In this document: positions 37,180 to 49,054 of the stretch, piece by piece
Numbering within the stretch: position 1 is the stretch's first letter
How the letters are laid out: each line of letters begins with the position of its first letter
Source: Cohnella candidum
GTDB taxonomy: Bacteria; Bacillota; Bacilli; Paenibacillales; Paenibacillaceae
Assembly (NCBI RefSeq): GCF_003713065.1
Contig: NZ_CP033433.1
Coordinates: forward strand, 1,027,001-1,091,000
DNA length: 64,000 bases
Reading direction: 5' to 3'
Notes under the pieces: model-generated
The model's database searches: none
Told to the model about the DNA's origin: nothing
The model's input: the letters and a program-made list of their open reading frames with translations, nothing else
Program-made: the position numbers and the translations under genes

Positions 37180-37557
37180 ATGCAGCGTCCATTGCGATCC
37201 AACCGAACGGCGTCGGGACGGGCGGCGGAAGACACCGCGGCGGCACATTTGCAAGGTACGGGCGTCTCCGTGATCGAGCGCAACTGGCGCTGCAAAACGG
37301 GCGAACTCGACCTCATCGCGAAGGAAGGCGACGTCCTCGTATTCGTGGAGGTTCGCTCCCGCACCGCGCCATCCCGCTACGGGACCGCCGTCGAAGCGGT
37401 CACCCCGCGCAAATGCCGGCAAGTACGAGAGACGGCCGGCGTCTACCTGAAAATGACCGGCGCCTACGGAAGCCCGGTTCGTTTCGATGTTATTGCCGTT
37501 ACCTTCGCGGCAGACGGTTCGGTGGCCGAGCTTCGCCATATTCCCGGCGCGTTTTGA
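37180..37557 (+). CDS. YraN-family (UPF0102) endonuclease-like protein
   Basis: A 125-residue restriction-endonuclease-like fold protein. The core acidic/Lys set is seen in GELDLIA and FVEVRSR (E, D, E, K type, about 41-62), so a metal-dependent nuclease is possible. Family members lie by comM, dprA or rnhB in many bacteria; a link to DNA uptake or recombination is inferred. Confidence 0.87.
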   Translation: MQRPLRSNRTASGRAAEDTAAAHLQGTGVSVIERNWRCKTGELDLIAKEGDVLVFVEVRSRTAPSRYGTAVEAVTPRKCRQVRETAGVYLKMTGAYGSPVRFDVIAVTFAADGSVAELRHIPGAF

Positions 37558-37578
37558 GATGAAGAATCATACTCCCGC

Positions 37579-39114
37579 CTACCCCTTATCCAGACAGCGA
37601 AATTGTATCGCCTCCGCGACATCCCCTTCTCCGATGGTATCCCGTCCCGCCAAATCCGCGATCGTGCGTGACATTTTCAAGATCCGGTCATGGGCACGGA
37701 AGCTGAGTCCCAGCCGGTCATACACATCCGACAACAGCCGCTCGCCGGAAGGCGTAAGCGCCGCGTATTTCTTCAACAATGGCCCCTGTAATTCACTGTT
37801 CCAAGAAATCCCGTGCCTTGTGTAACGGGCTCGTTGGCGTTCGTACGCCTCCATCACCATGGCGCGCGCCTGCTCCGTCGTGATAAGTGCCGGGTCGGCG
37901 GGTCTCGCAGATTGCCGAGGCAGTTCGACTTGCAGGTCGATTCGGTCCGACAAAGGCCCGGACATGCGCGACCGATATCGTTGAACCGCGGCTTCTGAAC
38001 AAGTACAGGGACGATCGGTGGCCGAGTTCCCTCCATAAAATCCGCATGGGCACGGATTCATCGAGGCGGCAAGCATAAACCTGGCCGGAAACCGGCACAC
38101 GGCCCTCGCCCGGCCGATCGTCACTTCGCGGTCCTCCAAGGGTTGGCGGAGCGACTCCAGGCAAATCCGCGAAAATTCGGGCATTTCGTCAAGGAAAAGC
38201 ACCCCATGGTGCGCGAGCGTGACTTCGCCCGGCTTGGGCACCGGTCCGCCGCCGATCAAACCGGCGGAAGAGATGCTGTGATGAGGGGCGCGGAACGGCC
38301 GCTCCCGGATCAAACCGGTTCGCCTGTCGCCCAGTTTGCCGCAGACGCTGAATATCTTAGTAACCGCCAGCGCGTCTTCGTCCGTGAGCGGGGGAAGCAG
38401 GCCGGGCAGACGCCGGCAGAGCATCGTTTTGCCCGTACCGGGCGGCCCTACCAGCAAGATGTTGTGCATGCCCGCGGCTGCGATAATGAGCGCCCGTTTG
38501 GCTTGGGCATGTCCGACGATGTCGACAAGATCGGGCTCATCGTCTCGCCGAAATCGCACTTTCGACAAATCTTCTTTGCTCATGGTCACCGACGCCGTAC
38601 TCGCGGCGGATGTCGGTCCATCGAGCCAGTCGCGGATTGAACCGATGCCTTCTACTTCAATGCCCTCGATCAAGCGCGCCTCCGCCACCGCGCCGAGAGG
38701 TACGACGACGCGCCGCATGCCGGCATTGCGCGCCCGTTCGGTCATCGGAAGGACGCCCGGCACGGCTCGTACATCCCCGTTCAGTGCCAGTTCCCCGATC
38801 AGCAAAGCGTCTTCAACCCGCGCCGGATCCAACTGTCCGCTTGCACACAAGATTCCCGCGGCGATGGCAAGGTCGAAAGAGCTTCCTTCCTTGCGCATGT
38901 CCGCCGGCGCCAAGTTGACGGTGATCCGGTCCATCGGGAACTTGAGGCCACCGTTCTGAACCGCCGCTCGCACCCGTTCGACGGACTCTCGAACCGCCGT
39001 ATCGGCAAGTCCGACGACATTCACTTGGGGAAGCCCCGGGCGGATATCCACCTCCACCTCGATCAACCGGCCTTCGATGCCGAGCACGCTCGCTCCCGTC
39101 ATTTTGACGTACAT
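37579..39114 (-). CDS. comM: ComM/YifB-family AAA+ Mg-chelatase-like ATPase
   Basis: A 511-residue protein. The N-terminal domain (about 20-180) is the ChlI-like fold seen in YifB, then the AAA+ core has Walker A GPPGTGKTM (about residue 222) and Walker B LFLDEMPEF, and a Cys-rich insertion with CPCGFYGG and CTCS that may bind zinc. ComM is a branch-migration helicase in natural transformation of other species. Start ATG at 39114 uses GGGGAGGG. It lies on the opposite strand to yraN, ending 21 bases past it. Confidence 0.9.
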   Translation of the reverse strand: MYVKMTGASVLGIEGRLIEVEVDIRPGLPQVNVVGLADTAVRESVERVRAAVQNGGLKFPMDRITVNLAPADMRKEGSSFDLAIAAGILCASGQLDPARVEDALLIGELALNGDVRAVPGVLPMTERARNAGMRRVVVPLGAVAEARLIEGIEVEGIGSIRDWLDGPTSAASTASVTMSKEDLSKVRFRRDDEPDLVDIVGHAQAKRALIIAAAGMHNILLVGPPGTGKTMLCRRLPGLLPPLTDEDALAVTKIFSVCGKLGDRRTGLIRERPFRAPHHSISSAGLIGGGPVPKPGEVTLAHHGVLFLDEMPEFSRICLESLRQPLEDREVTIGRARAVCRFPARFMLAASMNPCPCGFYGGNSATDRPCTCSEAAVQRYRSRMSGPLSDRIDLQVELPRQSARPADPALITTEQARAMVMEAYERQRARYTRHGISWNSELQGPLLKKYAALTPSGERLLSDVYDRLGLSFRAHDRILKMSRTIADLAGRDTIGEGDVAEAIQFRCLDKG

Positions 39115-39504
39115 GACAAAAAACACCCTCCCCCTCAACGAGATCCGTTGGCGGAGAAAGGTGCTTCCTTAACCTTCCGCAATTTCATGCTGAGTCCAGT
39201 CTAATCCCAGTCTCCCCGAACTGTCAATCGACTGCGGTCAGACGGCCATTCCGACCATCTTTGGATGGAATTCTTCCCTTTGGAAATGCTACCTAGAGCT
39301 CCGCTCATCGATCGCAAAACGAGATGAAACCATTGCCAAATACAGCTAAAAAAATGATCAAAAAAAGAGGAAGACTTCTACAAAAAGTGATACAATGGGT
39401 AAGGTTTGTTACATAGCTTGACCCGTGACGAAGGGGCGACGAGCCGTTCGGACCTGCTCCGATCGTCACAGGAGATCGCGTGCAAACGGGAGGATGCAAG
39501 AGCC
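39115..39504. other. 390-base divergent regulatory region comM / sucC
   Basis: No coding frame is convincing. It holds the comM promoter candidate and, at 39390-39396, a TACAAT -10-like box with no good -35 that could serve sucC, leaving a leader of about 100 bases. A run of A/T-rich sequence (39340-39390) lies just before it. Confidence 0.55.
39198..39227 (-). promoter_or_regulatory. candidate promoter of comM
   Basis: Minus strand TTGACA (39227-39222), 18-base spacer, TAGACT (39203-39198). The -35 is perfect, the -10 is 4/6. It is about 85 bases before the comM ATG. Confidence 0.5.
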
Positions 39505-40665
<1,161 letters not shown>

Positions 40666-40697
40666 CTAGGGAGAACTGAACCGGGGAGTGTGAAAGC

Positions 40698-41627
40698 ATG
40701 AGCATTTTGATCGACAAAAACACCAAGGTGATCACCCAAGGCATCACGGGCGCGACCGGTCTTTTCCACGCCAAGGGTGCACTGGACTACGGTACGCAGA
40801 TGGTCGGTGGCACGACGCCGGGCAAAGGCGGCCAGAAGGTAGACATTACGCTCGAGAACGGCAGCACGGTTTCCCTGCCGATTTTCAATACCGTTAAGGA
40901 AGCGGTCGCGGCAACGGGCGCTACGGCCTCCGTTATCTACGTCGCTCCACCGTTCGCGGCTGACGCGATCATGGAAGCGGTCGACGCCGAGCTGGACCTG
41001 GCGATCTGCATCACCGAAGGCATTCCGGTTATGGACATGATTAAGGTCAAGCGTTACATGGAAGGCAAGAAAACGCGCCTGATCGGTCCGAACTGCCCTG
41101 GCGTCATCACGCCGGATGAAATCAAGATCGGCATCATGCCGGGCTACATCCACAAAAAGGGCCACGTCGGCGTCGTTTCCCGCTCGGGTACGCTGACGTA
41201 CGAAGCGGTCCATCAGCTGACGACCAACGGCATCGGACAATCGTCCGCGGTCGGCATCGGCGGGGACCCGGTCAAAGGCTCCGAGTTCATCGACATCCTG
41301 AAGCTGTTCAATGAAGATCCGGACACCTACGCGGTCATCATGATCGGCGAGATCGGCGGTACGGCGGAAGAAGAAGCCGCCGAGTGGATCAAGGCGAACA
41401 TGACGAAGCCGGTCGTCGGCTTCATCGGCGGCGCAACCGCGCCTCCAGGCAAACGCATGGGACATGCGGGCGCCATCATCTCCGGCGGCAAAGGCACGGC
41501 TGCCGAGAAGATCGCCAAACTGCAGGAGTGCGGCATCAAAGTCGCTCCGACGCCTTCCGAAATGGGATCGACGCTCATCTCCGTTCTCGAGGAGCGCGGC
41601 CTGCTGGAGAAGTGCAAAAGCGAATAA
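40698..41627 (+). CDS. sucD: succinyl-CoA synthetase alpha subunit
   Basis: A 309-residue partner of SucC with the CoA-binding Rossmann domain at the N-terminus ([11 protein letters not shown] at about 14-24). The phospho-histidine is H256 in [10 protein letters not shown]. Located 32 bases after sucC, one operon, ending at the terminator at 41674. Confidence 0.97.
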   Translation: MSILIDKNTKVITQGITGATGLFHAKGALDYGTQMVGGTTPGKGGQKVDITLENGSTVSLPIFNTVKEAVAATGATASVIYVAPPFAADAIMEAVDAELDLAICITEGIPVMDMIKVKRYMEGKKTRLIGPNCPGVITPDEIKIGIMPGYIHKKGHVGVVSRSGTLTYEAVHQLTTNGIGQSSAVGIGGDPVKGSEFIDILKLFNEDPDTYAVIMIGEIGGTAEEEAAEWIKANMTKPVVGFIGGATAPPGKRMGHAGAIISGGKGTAAEKIAKLQECGIKVAPTPSEMGSTLISVLEERGLLEKCKSE

Positions 41628-41673
41628 GCGTTTGAATGCGCGGCACGCCGCGCCATTCGACAAAGGATAGGCA

Positions 41674-41719
41674 AGCAGCCTTCCGAACCTCGAAAGAGGA
41701 GCGGAGGGCTGCTTTTTTT
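41674..41719 (+). terminator. intrinsic terminator of sucCD
   Basis: Stem AGCAGCCTTCCG (41674-41685) and CGGAGGGCTGCT (41702-41713), one G-U pair, with a T run to 41719. Confidence 0.9.
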
Positions 41720-41777
41720 CGTCATCGGATTTCGGTTTTCGCGGAAGACCGACAAATTTTGCTAAGGAGTGGTCGAC

Positions 41778-42881
41778 ATGGAAATAAAAGTTATTTCACG
41801 TGAAACATTGGCTGCACTTCACGAGACCGACGGAATCGGCTGGATTACGATCCGCGACCTGCTGGCCGACCGGGAGAAACCTCCGATCCGGCCGGGCATG
41901 AGGGAGGGCGATCTTCGGGATTACGGCCTCAAGCCGAAGCAGGCTTCCGCTTTGGCGAAAAATCTCGACGCCGCACGCATGGAAGAGAGGCGCGCGAATT
42001 TCGAGCGTCAAGGCATTTCGTACGTGACATTGGCGGATCCGGATTATCCCGCGCGGCTGAGGCGGACGGAGGACCCGCCGCCGGTTCTGTACTACAAGGG
42101 GAATTCCGAAATGTTCGCAAGGCCGTCCATTGCCGTCGTCGGAACGCGGCTGGCCACCGCATACGGAAAACACGTGACGGAGCAGTTTTCCGCCGCGTTT
42201 GCCGAGCGGGGATTCGCCGTCGTCAGCGGCTTGGCCAAAGGCATCGATACGTGCGCCCACAAGGGGGCCCTCCATCGGTCAGGAGGCACGATTGCCGTTC
42301 TCGGAACGCCCGTGGACCGCATCTATCCGCCCGAAAACCGGCAGCTCTACCGGGACATCGCCGACAAAGGGCTCATCGTCTCCGAAGCGCCGCCCGGAAC
42401 GCCTTACCACCCCGGCATGTTCCCTTCCCGCAACCGGATCATCGCGGGACTTGCCCTCGCCGTGCTGGTAACGGAAGCTCCGGAAGAAAGCGGTGCGCTG
42501 ATTACGGCCAGTCAAGCGATCGAGGCGGAACGTCCCGTATTCGTCGTGCCCGGGCCGGTAACTTCACCGAGAAGCCGAGGCGGCATGTTGATGTTAAAGG
42601 ACGGGACGGCGAATCCGGTTCTGGATCCCGAAGACGTGATCAGCCGATTCAACGCTTTTGTTTCCGATAACGGGCCATCCCGAACGGCAAACGCGCACGC
42701 CGAGTCCATGAGTGAAGAAGAAGACGTCATCTACCGGCTCGTGCTCGAAGAACCGAGGTCCGTGGACGAGCTGGCCGCGGCCGTCGGAATTCCGTTCGGG
42801 CAGCTTCACGCCGTTTTGCTCTCCTTGCAGATGAAGAGGCGGATCCAGCGCTTGCCGGGCTCGGAATATGCCTCACTATAA
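41778..42881 (+). CDS. dprA: DNA-processing protein DprA
   Basis: A 367-residue Rossmann-like ssDNA-binding protein that loads RecA onto incoming DNA in transformation. The Rossmann core has IAVVGTR and SGLAKGIDTCAHKGAL motifs (about residues 120-175), then GGMLMLKDG; a winged helix lies at 310-367. Start ATG at 41778 has AAGGAG eight bases upstream, so the GTG at 41769 is rejected. Near comM and yraN. Confidence 0.95.
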   Translation: MEIKVISRETLAALHETDGIGWITIRDLLADREKPPIRPGMREGDLRDYGLKPKQASALAKNLDAARMEERRANFERQGISYVTLADPDYPARLRRTEDPPPVLYYKGNSEMFARPSIAVVGTRLATAYGKHVTEQFSAAFAERGFAVVSGLAKGIDTCAHKGALHRSGGTIAVLGTPVDRIYPPENRQLYRDIADKGLIVSEAPPGTPYHPGMFPSRNRIIAGLALAVLVTEAPEESGALITASQAIEAERPVFVVPGPVTSPRSRGGMLMLKDGTANPVLDPEDVISRFNAFVSDNGPSRTANAHAESMSEEEDVIYRLVLEEPRSVDELAAAVGIPFGQLHAVLLSLQMKRRIQRLPGSEYASL

Positions 42882-42890
42882 CGCCGCACT

Positions 42891-43091
42891 TCACGCGTCG
42901 TTACGAATCAGCAGGTATACGATCAGGCCCAGGACGGGGAAGAAAAACAATCCGATCAGCACGATCAAAGCGAATTCGGCGCTTCTCCCTCTCCTTCTGC
43001 AGTCCCGAAACGCCCAGACGCAGATCGCGATATGCAAAATGAAAAGCTCGGCAGGGACAAGCAGAAAAAATATCAGGAACATGAAAGCCAT
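42891..43091 (-). CDS. small two-helix membrane protein
   Basis: A 66-residue protein with two hydrophobic segments (about 2-25 and 38-60) separated by a basic loop (RDCRRRGRS), which resembles the phospholipase-D N-terminal type membrane anchor. GGAGAG lies nine bases upstream of ATG. No function known. Convergent with dprA and divergent from topA. Confidence 0.7.
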   Translation of the reverse strand: MAFMFLIFFLLVPAELFILHIAICVWAFRDCRRRGRSAEFALIVLIGLFFFPVLGLIVYLLIRNDA

Positions 43092-43433
43092 GGATGATCT
43101 CTCCTTTCCACCGATACCTCACCATACGGCCTTCGGAACGAAAAGATGCGGTGACTTTTACGCGCTCGCATGCCCTCCGATGTTCGCCTTATAATGAAGA
43201 GAAAATCCGGGGGATTTGACCGAGCCGGGCCGAATGCTGTACGATGTGTGCGATGATCGCAAGCGAAACGCTCGTATACGCGGCGTTTGCGTTGGCCGCG
43301 AAGAACGTTTATGCTATCTAATGAAAATAAGGGTTCGACAGATTCCCGGGTTCGAACATCGCTCCCTCTGACCGTCCGTCCGAGCGGGACGCCGGCCAAG
43401 GGACATGTTGACCGCAGGAGAGGAGGAATGAAT
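43092..43433. other. 340-base upstream region of topA
   Basis: Non-coding by appearance. It contains the topA promoter candidate at 43216-43245 and a leader of about 190 bases to the topA start. I see no riboswitch or terminator in it. Confidence 0.55.
43216..43245 (+). promoter_or_regulatory. candidate sigma-A promoter of topA
   Basis: TTGACC (43216-43221), 18-base spacer, TACGAT (43240-43245). Five of six at -35, four of six at -10. Confidence 0.5.
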
Positions 43434-45530
43434 GTGGCGGATTCCCTCGTTATCGTTGAATCCCCGGCCAAAGCCAAGACGATCGGCAAATACTTGGGCA
43501 GCAAGTTCATCGTCAAGGCGTCGATGGGCCACATTCGAGATCTGCCCAAGAGTCAGATCGGCGTTGAAATCGAAAACGAATTCCAACCGAAATACATCAC
43601 GATACGCGGCAAAGGCAACGTTTTGAAAGAATTGAAGGACGCAAGCAAAAAGGTGAAAAAAGTGTATCTCGCGGCTGACCCTGATCGCGAAGGGGAAGCG
43701 ATCGCCTGGCACTTGGCGCATTACCTGGAGTTGGACGAGAAGGACGCCTGTCGCGTCGTGTTCAACGAAATCACGAAGCAAGCGGTCAAAGACGCCTTTA
43801 AAACCCCGCGTCCGATTGACATGGATCTTGTGAACGCGCAGCAAGCAAGACGCGTGCTGGACCGACTGGTCGGCTACAAGATCAGCCCGCTGCTCTGGAA
43901 GAAGGTCAAGAAAGGCCTCAGCGCCGGCCGCGTGCAATCCGTCGCGGTGAAGCTGATCATGGACCGCGAGAATGAGATCAAAGCGTTCGTTCCGGAAGAA
44001 TACTGGAGCATCACCGCGCATTTGATGAAAGAGAGCGCGTCGTTCGAAGCGAAGTTCCACTCCGTGAACGGCGAGAAGAAAGAGCTCAAAAGCGAAGACG
44101 ACGTCAAGGAAGTGCTCTCCCGCATCGGGCAAACCCCGTTCAAGGTGGGAGAGGTCAAAGAAAAGGAACGGCAGCGCAATCCATCACCGCCGTTCATCAC
44201 CAGTTCGCTGCAGCAGGAAGCCGCCCGCAAGCTGAATTTCCGCGCCTCCAAAACGATGCAGGTCGCCCAGCAGCTGTACGAAGGCGTCGACCTCGGCAAG
44301 GAAGGCACCGTCGGTCTCATTACTTACATGCGTACGGATTCCACGCGGATTTCGCCCGTGGCCCAAGAAGAAGCGAAAGCGTTCATCGGTGAGAAGTACG
44401 GGGCCGCTTACGTTCCCGAAACCCCGCGTGTCTACACGAAGAAAAACTCGACCGCGCAGGATGCGCACGAAGCGATCCGTCCGACGTCCGTGCTTCGGGA
44501 ACCCGATTCCGTGAAGTCGTATCTGTCCCGCGACCAGCTCCGGTTGTATAAATTGGTCTGGGATCGTTTCGTGGCGAGCCAAATGTCCTCCGCCGTGCTG
44601 GACACGATGACCGTGGATTTGAACAACGGACCGGTGCAATTCCGCGCGGCCGGATCCAAGCTCAAGTTTCCGGGGTTCATGAAAATCTACGTCGAAGGCA
44701 ACGACGACGGATCCACGGAGGAGGACCGCCTGCTTCCGCCTTTGACGACGGGAGAAACGGTTACGACGTCGCAAATCGATCCGAAGCAGCATTTCACGCA
44801 ACCGCCGCCGAGATATACGGAAGCTCGTCTCGTCCGTACTTTGGAAGAGCTCGGCATCGGCCGCCCGAGCACGTATGCGCCTACGCTGGAGACGATCCAG
44901 AAACGCGGCTACGTGGCGATCGAAGAGAAGAAATTCGTTCCGACCGAACTGGGAGAACTGATCAACCAGGTCATGGAAGAGTTCTTCCCCGAAATCCTCG
45001 ACGCGGAGTTCACCGCCCACATGGAAGGGAACCTCGACCATGTCGAGGAAGGCGATGAGAATTGGGTTCACGTCATCGGCGATTTCTACAAGTCTTTCGA
45101 AAAACGGCTGATCGTGGCGGAAGACGAAATGAAGGAAATCGAAATCCGCGACGAGCCGTCGGACGAAATCTGCGACAAATGCGGCAACCCGATGGTGTAC
45201 AAGATGGGCCGCTTCGGCAAGTTCCTTGCTTGTTCCGGGTTCCCCGAATGCCGGAATACGAAGCCGATCGTCAAGGATACCGGCGTCGGCTGTCCCAAAT
45301 GCGGCAAAGGCCAAATCGTGGAGCGGCGCAGCAAAAAAGGACGGTTGTTCTACGGCTGCGACCGCTACCCGGAATGCGATTACGTATCCTGGGATAAGCC
45401 GGTGGCCAAACCTTGTCCGGATTGCGGCGGCATGATGATCGAGAAGCGCAGCCGCGGCAACGTGACTTGGCATTGCACGGCATGCGGGCACGACGAATCT
45501 CCTCCGGAAGCGGACGAAGCCGCGGAATAA
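43434..45530 (+). CDS. topA: DNA topoisomerase I
   Basis: A 698-residue type IA topoisomerase that relaxes negative supercoils. The Toprim domain is at the start ([20 protein letters not shown]), the active Tyr is Y298 in [10 protein letters not shown], and three C4 zinc fingers end the protein (CDKCGNP, CPKCGKG, CPDCGGM). I choose GTG at 43434, because AGGAGG is seven bases upstream and the family starts at this point; the ATG two codons earlier is only one base from AGGAGG. Confidence 0.96.
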   Translation: MADSLVIVESPAKAKTIGKYLGSKFIVKASMGHIRDLPKSQIGVEIENEFQPKYITIRGKGNVLKELKDASKKVKKVYLAADPDREGEAIAWHLAHYLELDEKDACRVVFNEITKQAVKDAFKTPRPIDMDLVNAQQARRVLDRLVGYKISPLLWKKVKKGLSAGRVQSVAVKLIMDRENEIKAFVPEEYWSITAHLMKESASFEAKFHSVNGEKKELKSEDDVKEVLSRIGQTPFKVGEVKEKERQRNPSPPFITSSLQQEAARKLNFRASKTMQVAQQLYEGVDLGKEGTVGLITYMRTDSTRISPVAQEEAKAFIGEKYGAAYVPETPRVYTKKNSTAQDAHEAIRPTSVLREPDSVKSYLSRDQLRLYKLVWDRFVASQMSSAVLDTMTVDLNNGPVQFRAAGSKLKFPGFMKIYVEGNDDGSTEEDRLLPPLTTGETVTTSQIDPKQHFTQPPPRYTEARLVRTLEELGIGRPSTYAPTLETIQKRGYVAIEEKKFVPTELGELINQVMEEFFPEILDAEFTAHMEGNLDHVEEGDENWVHVIGDFYKSFEKRLIVAEDEMKEIEIRDEPSDEICDKCGNPMVYKMGRFGKFLACSGFPECRNTKPIVKDTGVGCPKCGKGQIVERRSKKGRLFYGCDRYPECDYVSWDKPVAKPCPDCGGMMIEKRSRGNVTWHCTACGHDESPPEADEAAE

Positions 45531-45560
45531 CACGGAACAGCAGCAAGGAGGAACACCTCA

Positions 45561-46901
45561 GTGAATGAACATCCACGCGTGACGGTCGTCGGAGCCGGTC
45601 TTGCCGGCAGCGAAGCGGCTTGGCAGATCGCCTCCCAAGGCGTCCCCGTCACGCTTTACGAAATGCGGCCCGCTCGCCGTACGCCCGCCCACCACACCGA
45701 CAAGTTCGCCGAGCTGGTGTGCAGCAACAGCCTCCGGGCAAACGGCTTGACGAACGCGGTCGGCGTGTTGAAGGAAGAGATGCGCCGGCTGAATTCGCTG
45801 ATTCTCTCGGCGGCGGACCGGAACGCGGTGCCGGCGGGCGGCGCGCTCGCGGTGGACCGCGACGGATTCTCCGGGGAAGTCACGAGCCGTTTGCGGAATC
45901 ATCCGTTGATTACGGTCGTAAACGAAGAGCTTTCGGCCATTCCCGAGGACGGGATAACGGTAATCGCCACCGGTCCGCTGACCTCGCCGGATCTGTCCAA
46001 GCAAATCCAGGAACTGCTCGGCGAAGAGTATTTTTACTTCTACGACGCGGCGGCTCCGATCGTGGAGAAGGATTCCATCGACATGGAGCGGGTTTTCCTC
46101 GCGTCCCGTTACGACAAGGGCGAGGCGGCTTACCTGAATTGCCCCATGAACGAGGAAGAATTCGAAGCGTTCTACGAGGCGCTGATCACGGCGGAAACCG
46201 CGGAGATCAAAGATTTCGAGAAGGAAATGTACTTCGAAGGCTGCATGCCGATCGAGGTCATGGCCAAACGCGGCAAACAGACGGTGCTGTTCGGACCGAT
46301 GAAACCGGTCGGGCTGGTCGATCCCCGTACGGGCAAGCAGCCTCACGCCGTCGTGCAGCTCCGGCAGGACAACGCGGCCGGTACGCTGTACAACCTGGTC
46401 GGCTTCCAGACCCATCTCAAATGGGGAGAGCAGAAAAGGGTGTTCGGCCTCATTCCGGGACTGGAGCAGGCGGAATTCGTACGCTTTGGCGTCATGCACC
46501 GCAATACGTTCATCAACTCGCCGCGGCTGATGCTCCCGACCTATCAGTTCAAGCGGAGGGAGAGCCTGTTCTTCGCCGGCCAAATGACCGGCGTCGAAGG
46601 GTACGTGGAATCCGCGGCGTCCGGCCTGATCGCCGGCTTGAACGCCGGGCGGCTCGCGCGCGGGCTGGATCCCGTGACGCTGCCGGCGGAGACGACGCTC
46701 GGCAGCATGGCGCACTATATCACGACGGCGGATTTCCGCCATTTCCAACCGATGAACGCGAATTTCGGTTTGTTCCCGCCCTTGGGGCATCGAGTTCGCA
46801 GCAAAAAAGAGAAAAACGACACCATCGCGGAACGGGCGCTTGCGGCAATTGAAGATTTCGCCCGCGAATGGCAGACGGATGCAAGCATTCCGACCGTATG
46901 A
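45561..46901 (+). CDS. trmFO: methylenetetrahydrofolate-tRNA-(uracil-5-)-methyltransferase
   Basis: A 446-residue folate- and FAD-dependent enzyme that forms m5U54 in tRNA. The FAD site is [14 protein letters not shown] (9-22). The catalytic cysteines lie in [11 protein letters not shown] (about residue 54) and FEGCMPIE (about 228). GTG start with AAGGAGGAAC upstream. Followed, with no xerC between, by hslV. Confidence 0.96.
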   Translation: MNEHPRVTVVGAGLAGSEAAWQIASQGVPVTLYEMRPARRTPAHHTDKFAELVCSNSLRANGLTNAVGVLKEEMRRLNSLILSAADRNAVPAGGALAVDRDGFSGEVTSRLRNHPLITVVNEELSAIPEDGITVIATGPLTSPDLSKQIQELLGEEYFYFYDAAAPIVEKDSIDMERVFLASRYDKGEAAYLNCPMNEEEFEAFYEALITAETAEIKDFEKEMYFEGCMPIEVMAKRGKQTVLFGPMKPVGLVDPRTGKQPHAVVQLRQDNAAGTLYNLVGFQTHLKWGEQKRVFGLIPGLEQAEFVRFGVMHRNTFINSPRLMLPTYQFKRRESLFFAGQMTGVEGYVESAASGLIAGLNAGRLARGLDPVTLPAETTLGSMAHYITTADFRHFQPMNANFGLFPPLGHRVRSKKEKNDTIAERALAAIEDFAREWQTDASIPTV

Positions 46902-46982
46902 AGCAGCGGCAGCGGGCCGACAGGCCCCCGCTGCTTCGACGCGTTCACGGAGGATGATGGACTCATGAAGGAGGAACAAACG

Positions 46983-47525
46983 ATGAGCGGTCAGTTCCAC
47001 GCCACGACGATATGCGCGGTGCGACACAACGGCAAGGGCGCGATCGCCGGCGACGGCCAGGTCACGTTCGGCAACAGCATGGTCATGAAGCATACGGCCA
47101 AAAAAGTGCGCAGGCTCTATCGCGGACAGGTGCTGGCCGGCTTCGCGGGCTCCGTCGCCGACGCGATCACGCTGTTCGAGAAGTTCGAAGGCAAGCTGGA
47201 GGAGCATCACGGCAACCTGCAGCGTGCGGCGGTCGAGCTGGCGAAGGATTGGCGCTCCGACCGGGTACTCCGGCGGCTTGAAGCGATGATGATCGTGGTC
47301 GATGCGACGGGCATGCTTCTGCTCTCCGGCAACGGAGAAGTGATCGAGCCGGACGACGGCATCCTCGCCATCGGTTCGGGGGGCAGCTTCGCCCTTGCGG
47401 CCGCGCGCGCCTTGCATCGGCATGCGCCGCACATGGAAGCGAAGGAAATCGCGCGCGAGGCGCTCCAGGTCGCGGCCGAAATTTGCGTGTTCACGAACAG
47501 CAATCTCGTCGTTGAAGAGATCTAA
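46983..47525 (+). CDS. hslV: ATP-dependent protease subunit HslV (ClpQ)
   Basis: A 180-residue proteasome-beta-like peptidase that forms the HslUV protease with HslU. The body begins [13 protein letters not shown], with the conserved TT and GDGQVTFG. Start at 46983 is set by AAGGAGG eight bases before the ATG; the ATG at 46965 lies just before that site and is not used. Thus the protein starts Met-Ser-Gly-Gln before FHATT, like B. subtilis ClpQ, in which an N-terminal Ser is the nucleophile. Confidence 0.94.
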   Translation: MSGQFHATTICAVRHNGKGAIAGDGQVTFGNSMVMKHTAKKVRRLYRGQVLAGFAGSVADAITLFEKFEGKLEEHHGNLQRAAVELAKDWRSDRVLRRLEAMMIVVDATGMLLLSGNGEVIEPDDGILAIGSGGSFALAAARALHRHAPHMEAKEIAREALQVAAEICVFTNSNLVVEEI

Positions 47526-47530
47526 TTTCT

Positions 47531-47581
47531 CCCCAAAAAGTGACGTGTGCCTTCGATGTTGATTCCGATTACTTTTTGGGG
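47531..47581 (+). repeat. 11-bp perfect inverted repeat between hslV and hslU
   Basis: CCCCAAAAAGT (47531-47541) and ACTTTTTGGGG (47571-47581) with 29 bases between. It could form a hairpin in the mRNA or be a dyad operator. It starts six bases after the hslV stop and ends 37 bases before the hslU start. No T-tail, so not a simple terminator. Confidence 0.8.
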
Positions 47582-47618
47582 CCCCGGGTGAAAGCCATTT
47601 GATTGGGAGGTAAGGACC

Positions 47619-49013
47619 ATGAGCGAGAATTTGACGCCCCGTCAAATCGTGGCGGAGCTTGATAAATACATCGTCGGACAGAAGCAAGCCAAACGTTCGG
47701 TAGCCGTGGCTCTCCGCAACCGTTATCGCCGCAGCCGTCTGCCGGAAGAGCTTCGGGACGAGATCGTGCCGAAGAACATCCTCATGATCGGCCCGACCGG
47801 CGTGGGCAAGACGGAAATCGCGAGAAGGCTCGCCAAACTCGTGCATGCTCCGTTCATCAAAATCGAAGCGACCAAGTTCACGGAGGTCGGCTATGTCGGC
47901 CGCGACGTCGAGTCCATGGTGCGTGACTTGGTGGAAACGTCCATCCGGATGGTGAAGGAAGAACGCACCGAGAAGGTGCGCGACAAAGCCGAGAAGGCCG
48001 CGTCCGAACGGCTGACCGAGCTGATCGTTCCATCGCCGGCCAAGTCGAAGCCGCAGCGCAATCCGCTCGAGATGCTTTTCGGCGGAGGGAACGGCGGTAA
48101 CGCGGCCGAAGAACCGGAAACGCCGGACCCGTCGATTCAGACCAAACGGCGCGAAGCCAAAGAAAAGCTCGAGGCCGGAAGCCTGGAGAACGAAACCGTT
48201 GAAATCGAAGTGGAGGAAGCCGCTTCCCCCATGCTGGATATGCTGGGCGGCCCCGGACAGGAGCAGCTCGGCAACATGCAGGAAATGCTCGGCCAATTCC
48301 TGCCCAAACGCCGCAAGAAACGGAAGCTCACCGTGAAGGAAGCCCGCAAGGTGCTCATTCAGGAAGAAGCGAACAAGTTGATCGACATGGACGACGTGAT
48401 TTCGGAATCTGTCCGCCGCGCCGAGCAGTCCGGCATCATTTTCATCGACGAAATCGACAAAATCGCCAGCACCGGCCGCGGTCAAGGGCCCGACGTCTCG
48501 CGCGAAGGGGTTCAGAGGGACATTCTGCCGATCGTCGAAGGTTCGACCGTCATGACCAAGTACGGCCCGGTGAAAACCGACTACGTTCTGTTCGTCGCCG
48601 CCGGAGCGTTCCATGTCGCCAAGCCTTCGGACCTGATTCCTGAACTTCAAGGCCGGTTCCCTATCCGAGTGGAGCTCAGCAGCTTGACCGACGAGGATTT
48701 CGTCCGCATCCTGACGGAGCCCCAGAACGCACTGACGAAGCAATATACGGCGCTGCTGGAAACGGAAGGCATTCGGATCGATTTCACGGAACCCGCCATC
48801 GCCGAAATCGCGCGAATGGCGCAGGAAGTGAACCGCAATACGGAAAATATCGGAGCGCGCCGCCTGCATACGCTGCTGGAGAAGCTTCTCGAGGATTTGA
48901 GCTTCGAAGCGCCCGAGCTGCAGCTCGAGGAAATGAGCATCACGCCGGAATACGTCCGGGAGAAACTCGCCACCATTGCAAGCAACCGCGATTTAAGTCA
49001 ATATATCTTGTAA
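47619..49013 (+). CDS. hslU: HslU (ClpY) AAA+ ATPase
   Basis: A 464-residue unfoldase for HslV. Walker [10 protein letters not shown] (58-66), Walker B IIFIDEID (about 270-277), an inserted I domain (about 110-245) with charged and Gly-rich stretches, and the C-terminal tail ending DLSQYIL, which activates HslV. GGGAGGTAAG precedes ATG. Confidence 0.96.
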   Translation: MSENLTPRQIVAELDKYIVGQKQAKRSVAVALRNRYRRSRLPEELRDEIVPKNILMIGPTGVGKTEIARRLAKLVHAPFIKIEATKFTEVGYVGRDVESMVRDLVETSIRMVKEERTEKVRDKAEKAASERLTELIVPSPAKSKPQRNPLEMLFGGGNGGNAAEEPETPDPSIQTKRREAKEKLEAGSLENETVEIEVEEAASPMLDMLGGPGQEQLGNMQEMLGQFLPKRRKKRKLTVKEARKVLIQEEANKLIDMDDVISESVRRAEQSGIIFIDEIDKIASTGRGQGPDVSREGVQRDILPIVEGSTVMTKYGPVKTDYVLFVAAGAFHVAKPSDLIPELQGRFPIRVELSSLTDEDFVRILTEPQNALTKQYTALLETEGIRIDFTEPAIAEIARMAQEVNRNTENIGARRLHTLLEKLLEDLSFEAPELQLEEMSITPEYVREKLATIASNRDLSQYIL

Positions 49014-49054
49014 GAGGCTTTGCGTGTTGTCGAATTAGGAGGAACAGAATTATC

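Noticed and set aside
45558-48869. 1103-residue open frame on the minus strand
   Set aside because: It mirrors trmFO, hslV and hslU and has no recognisable domain.
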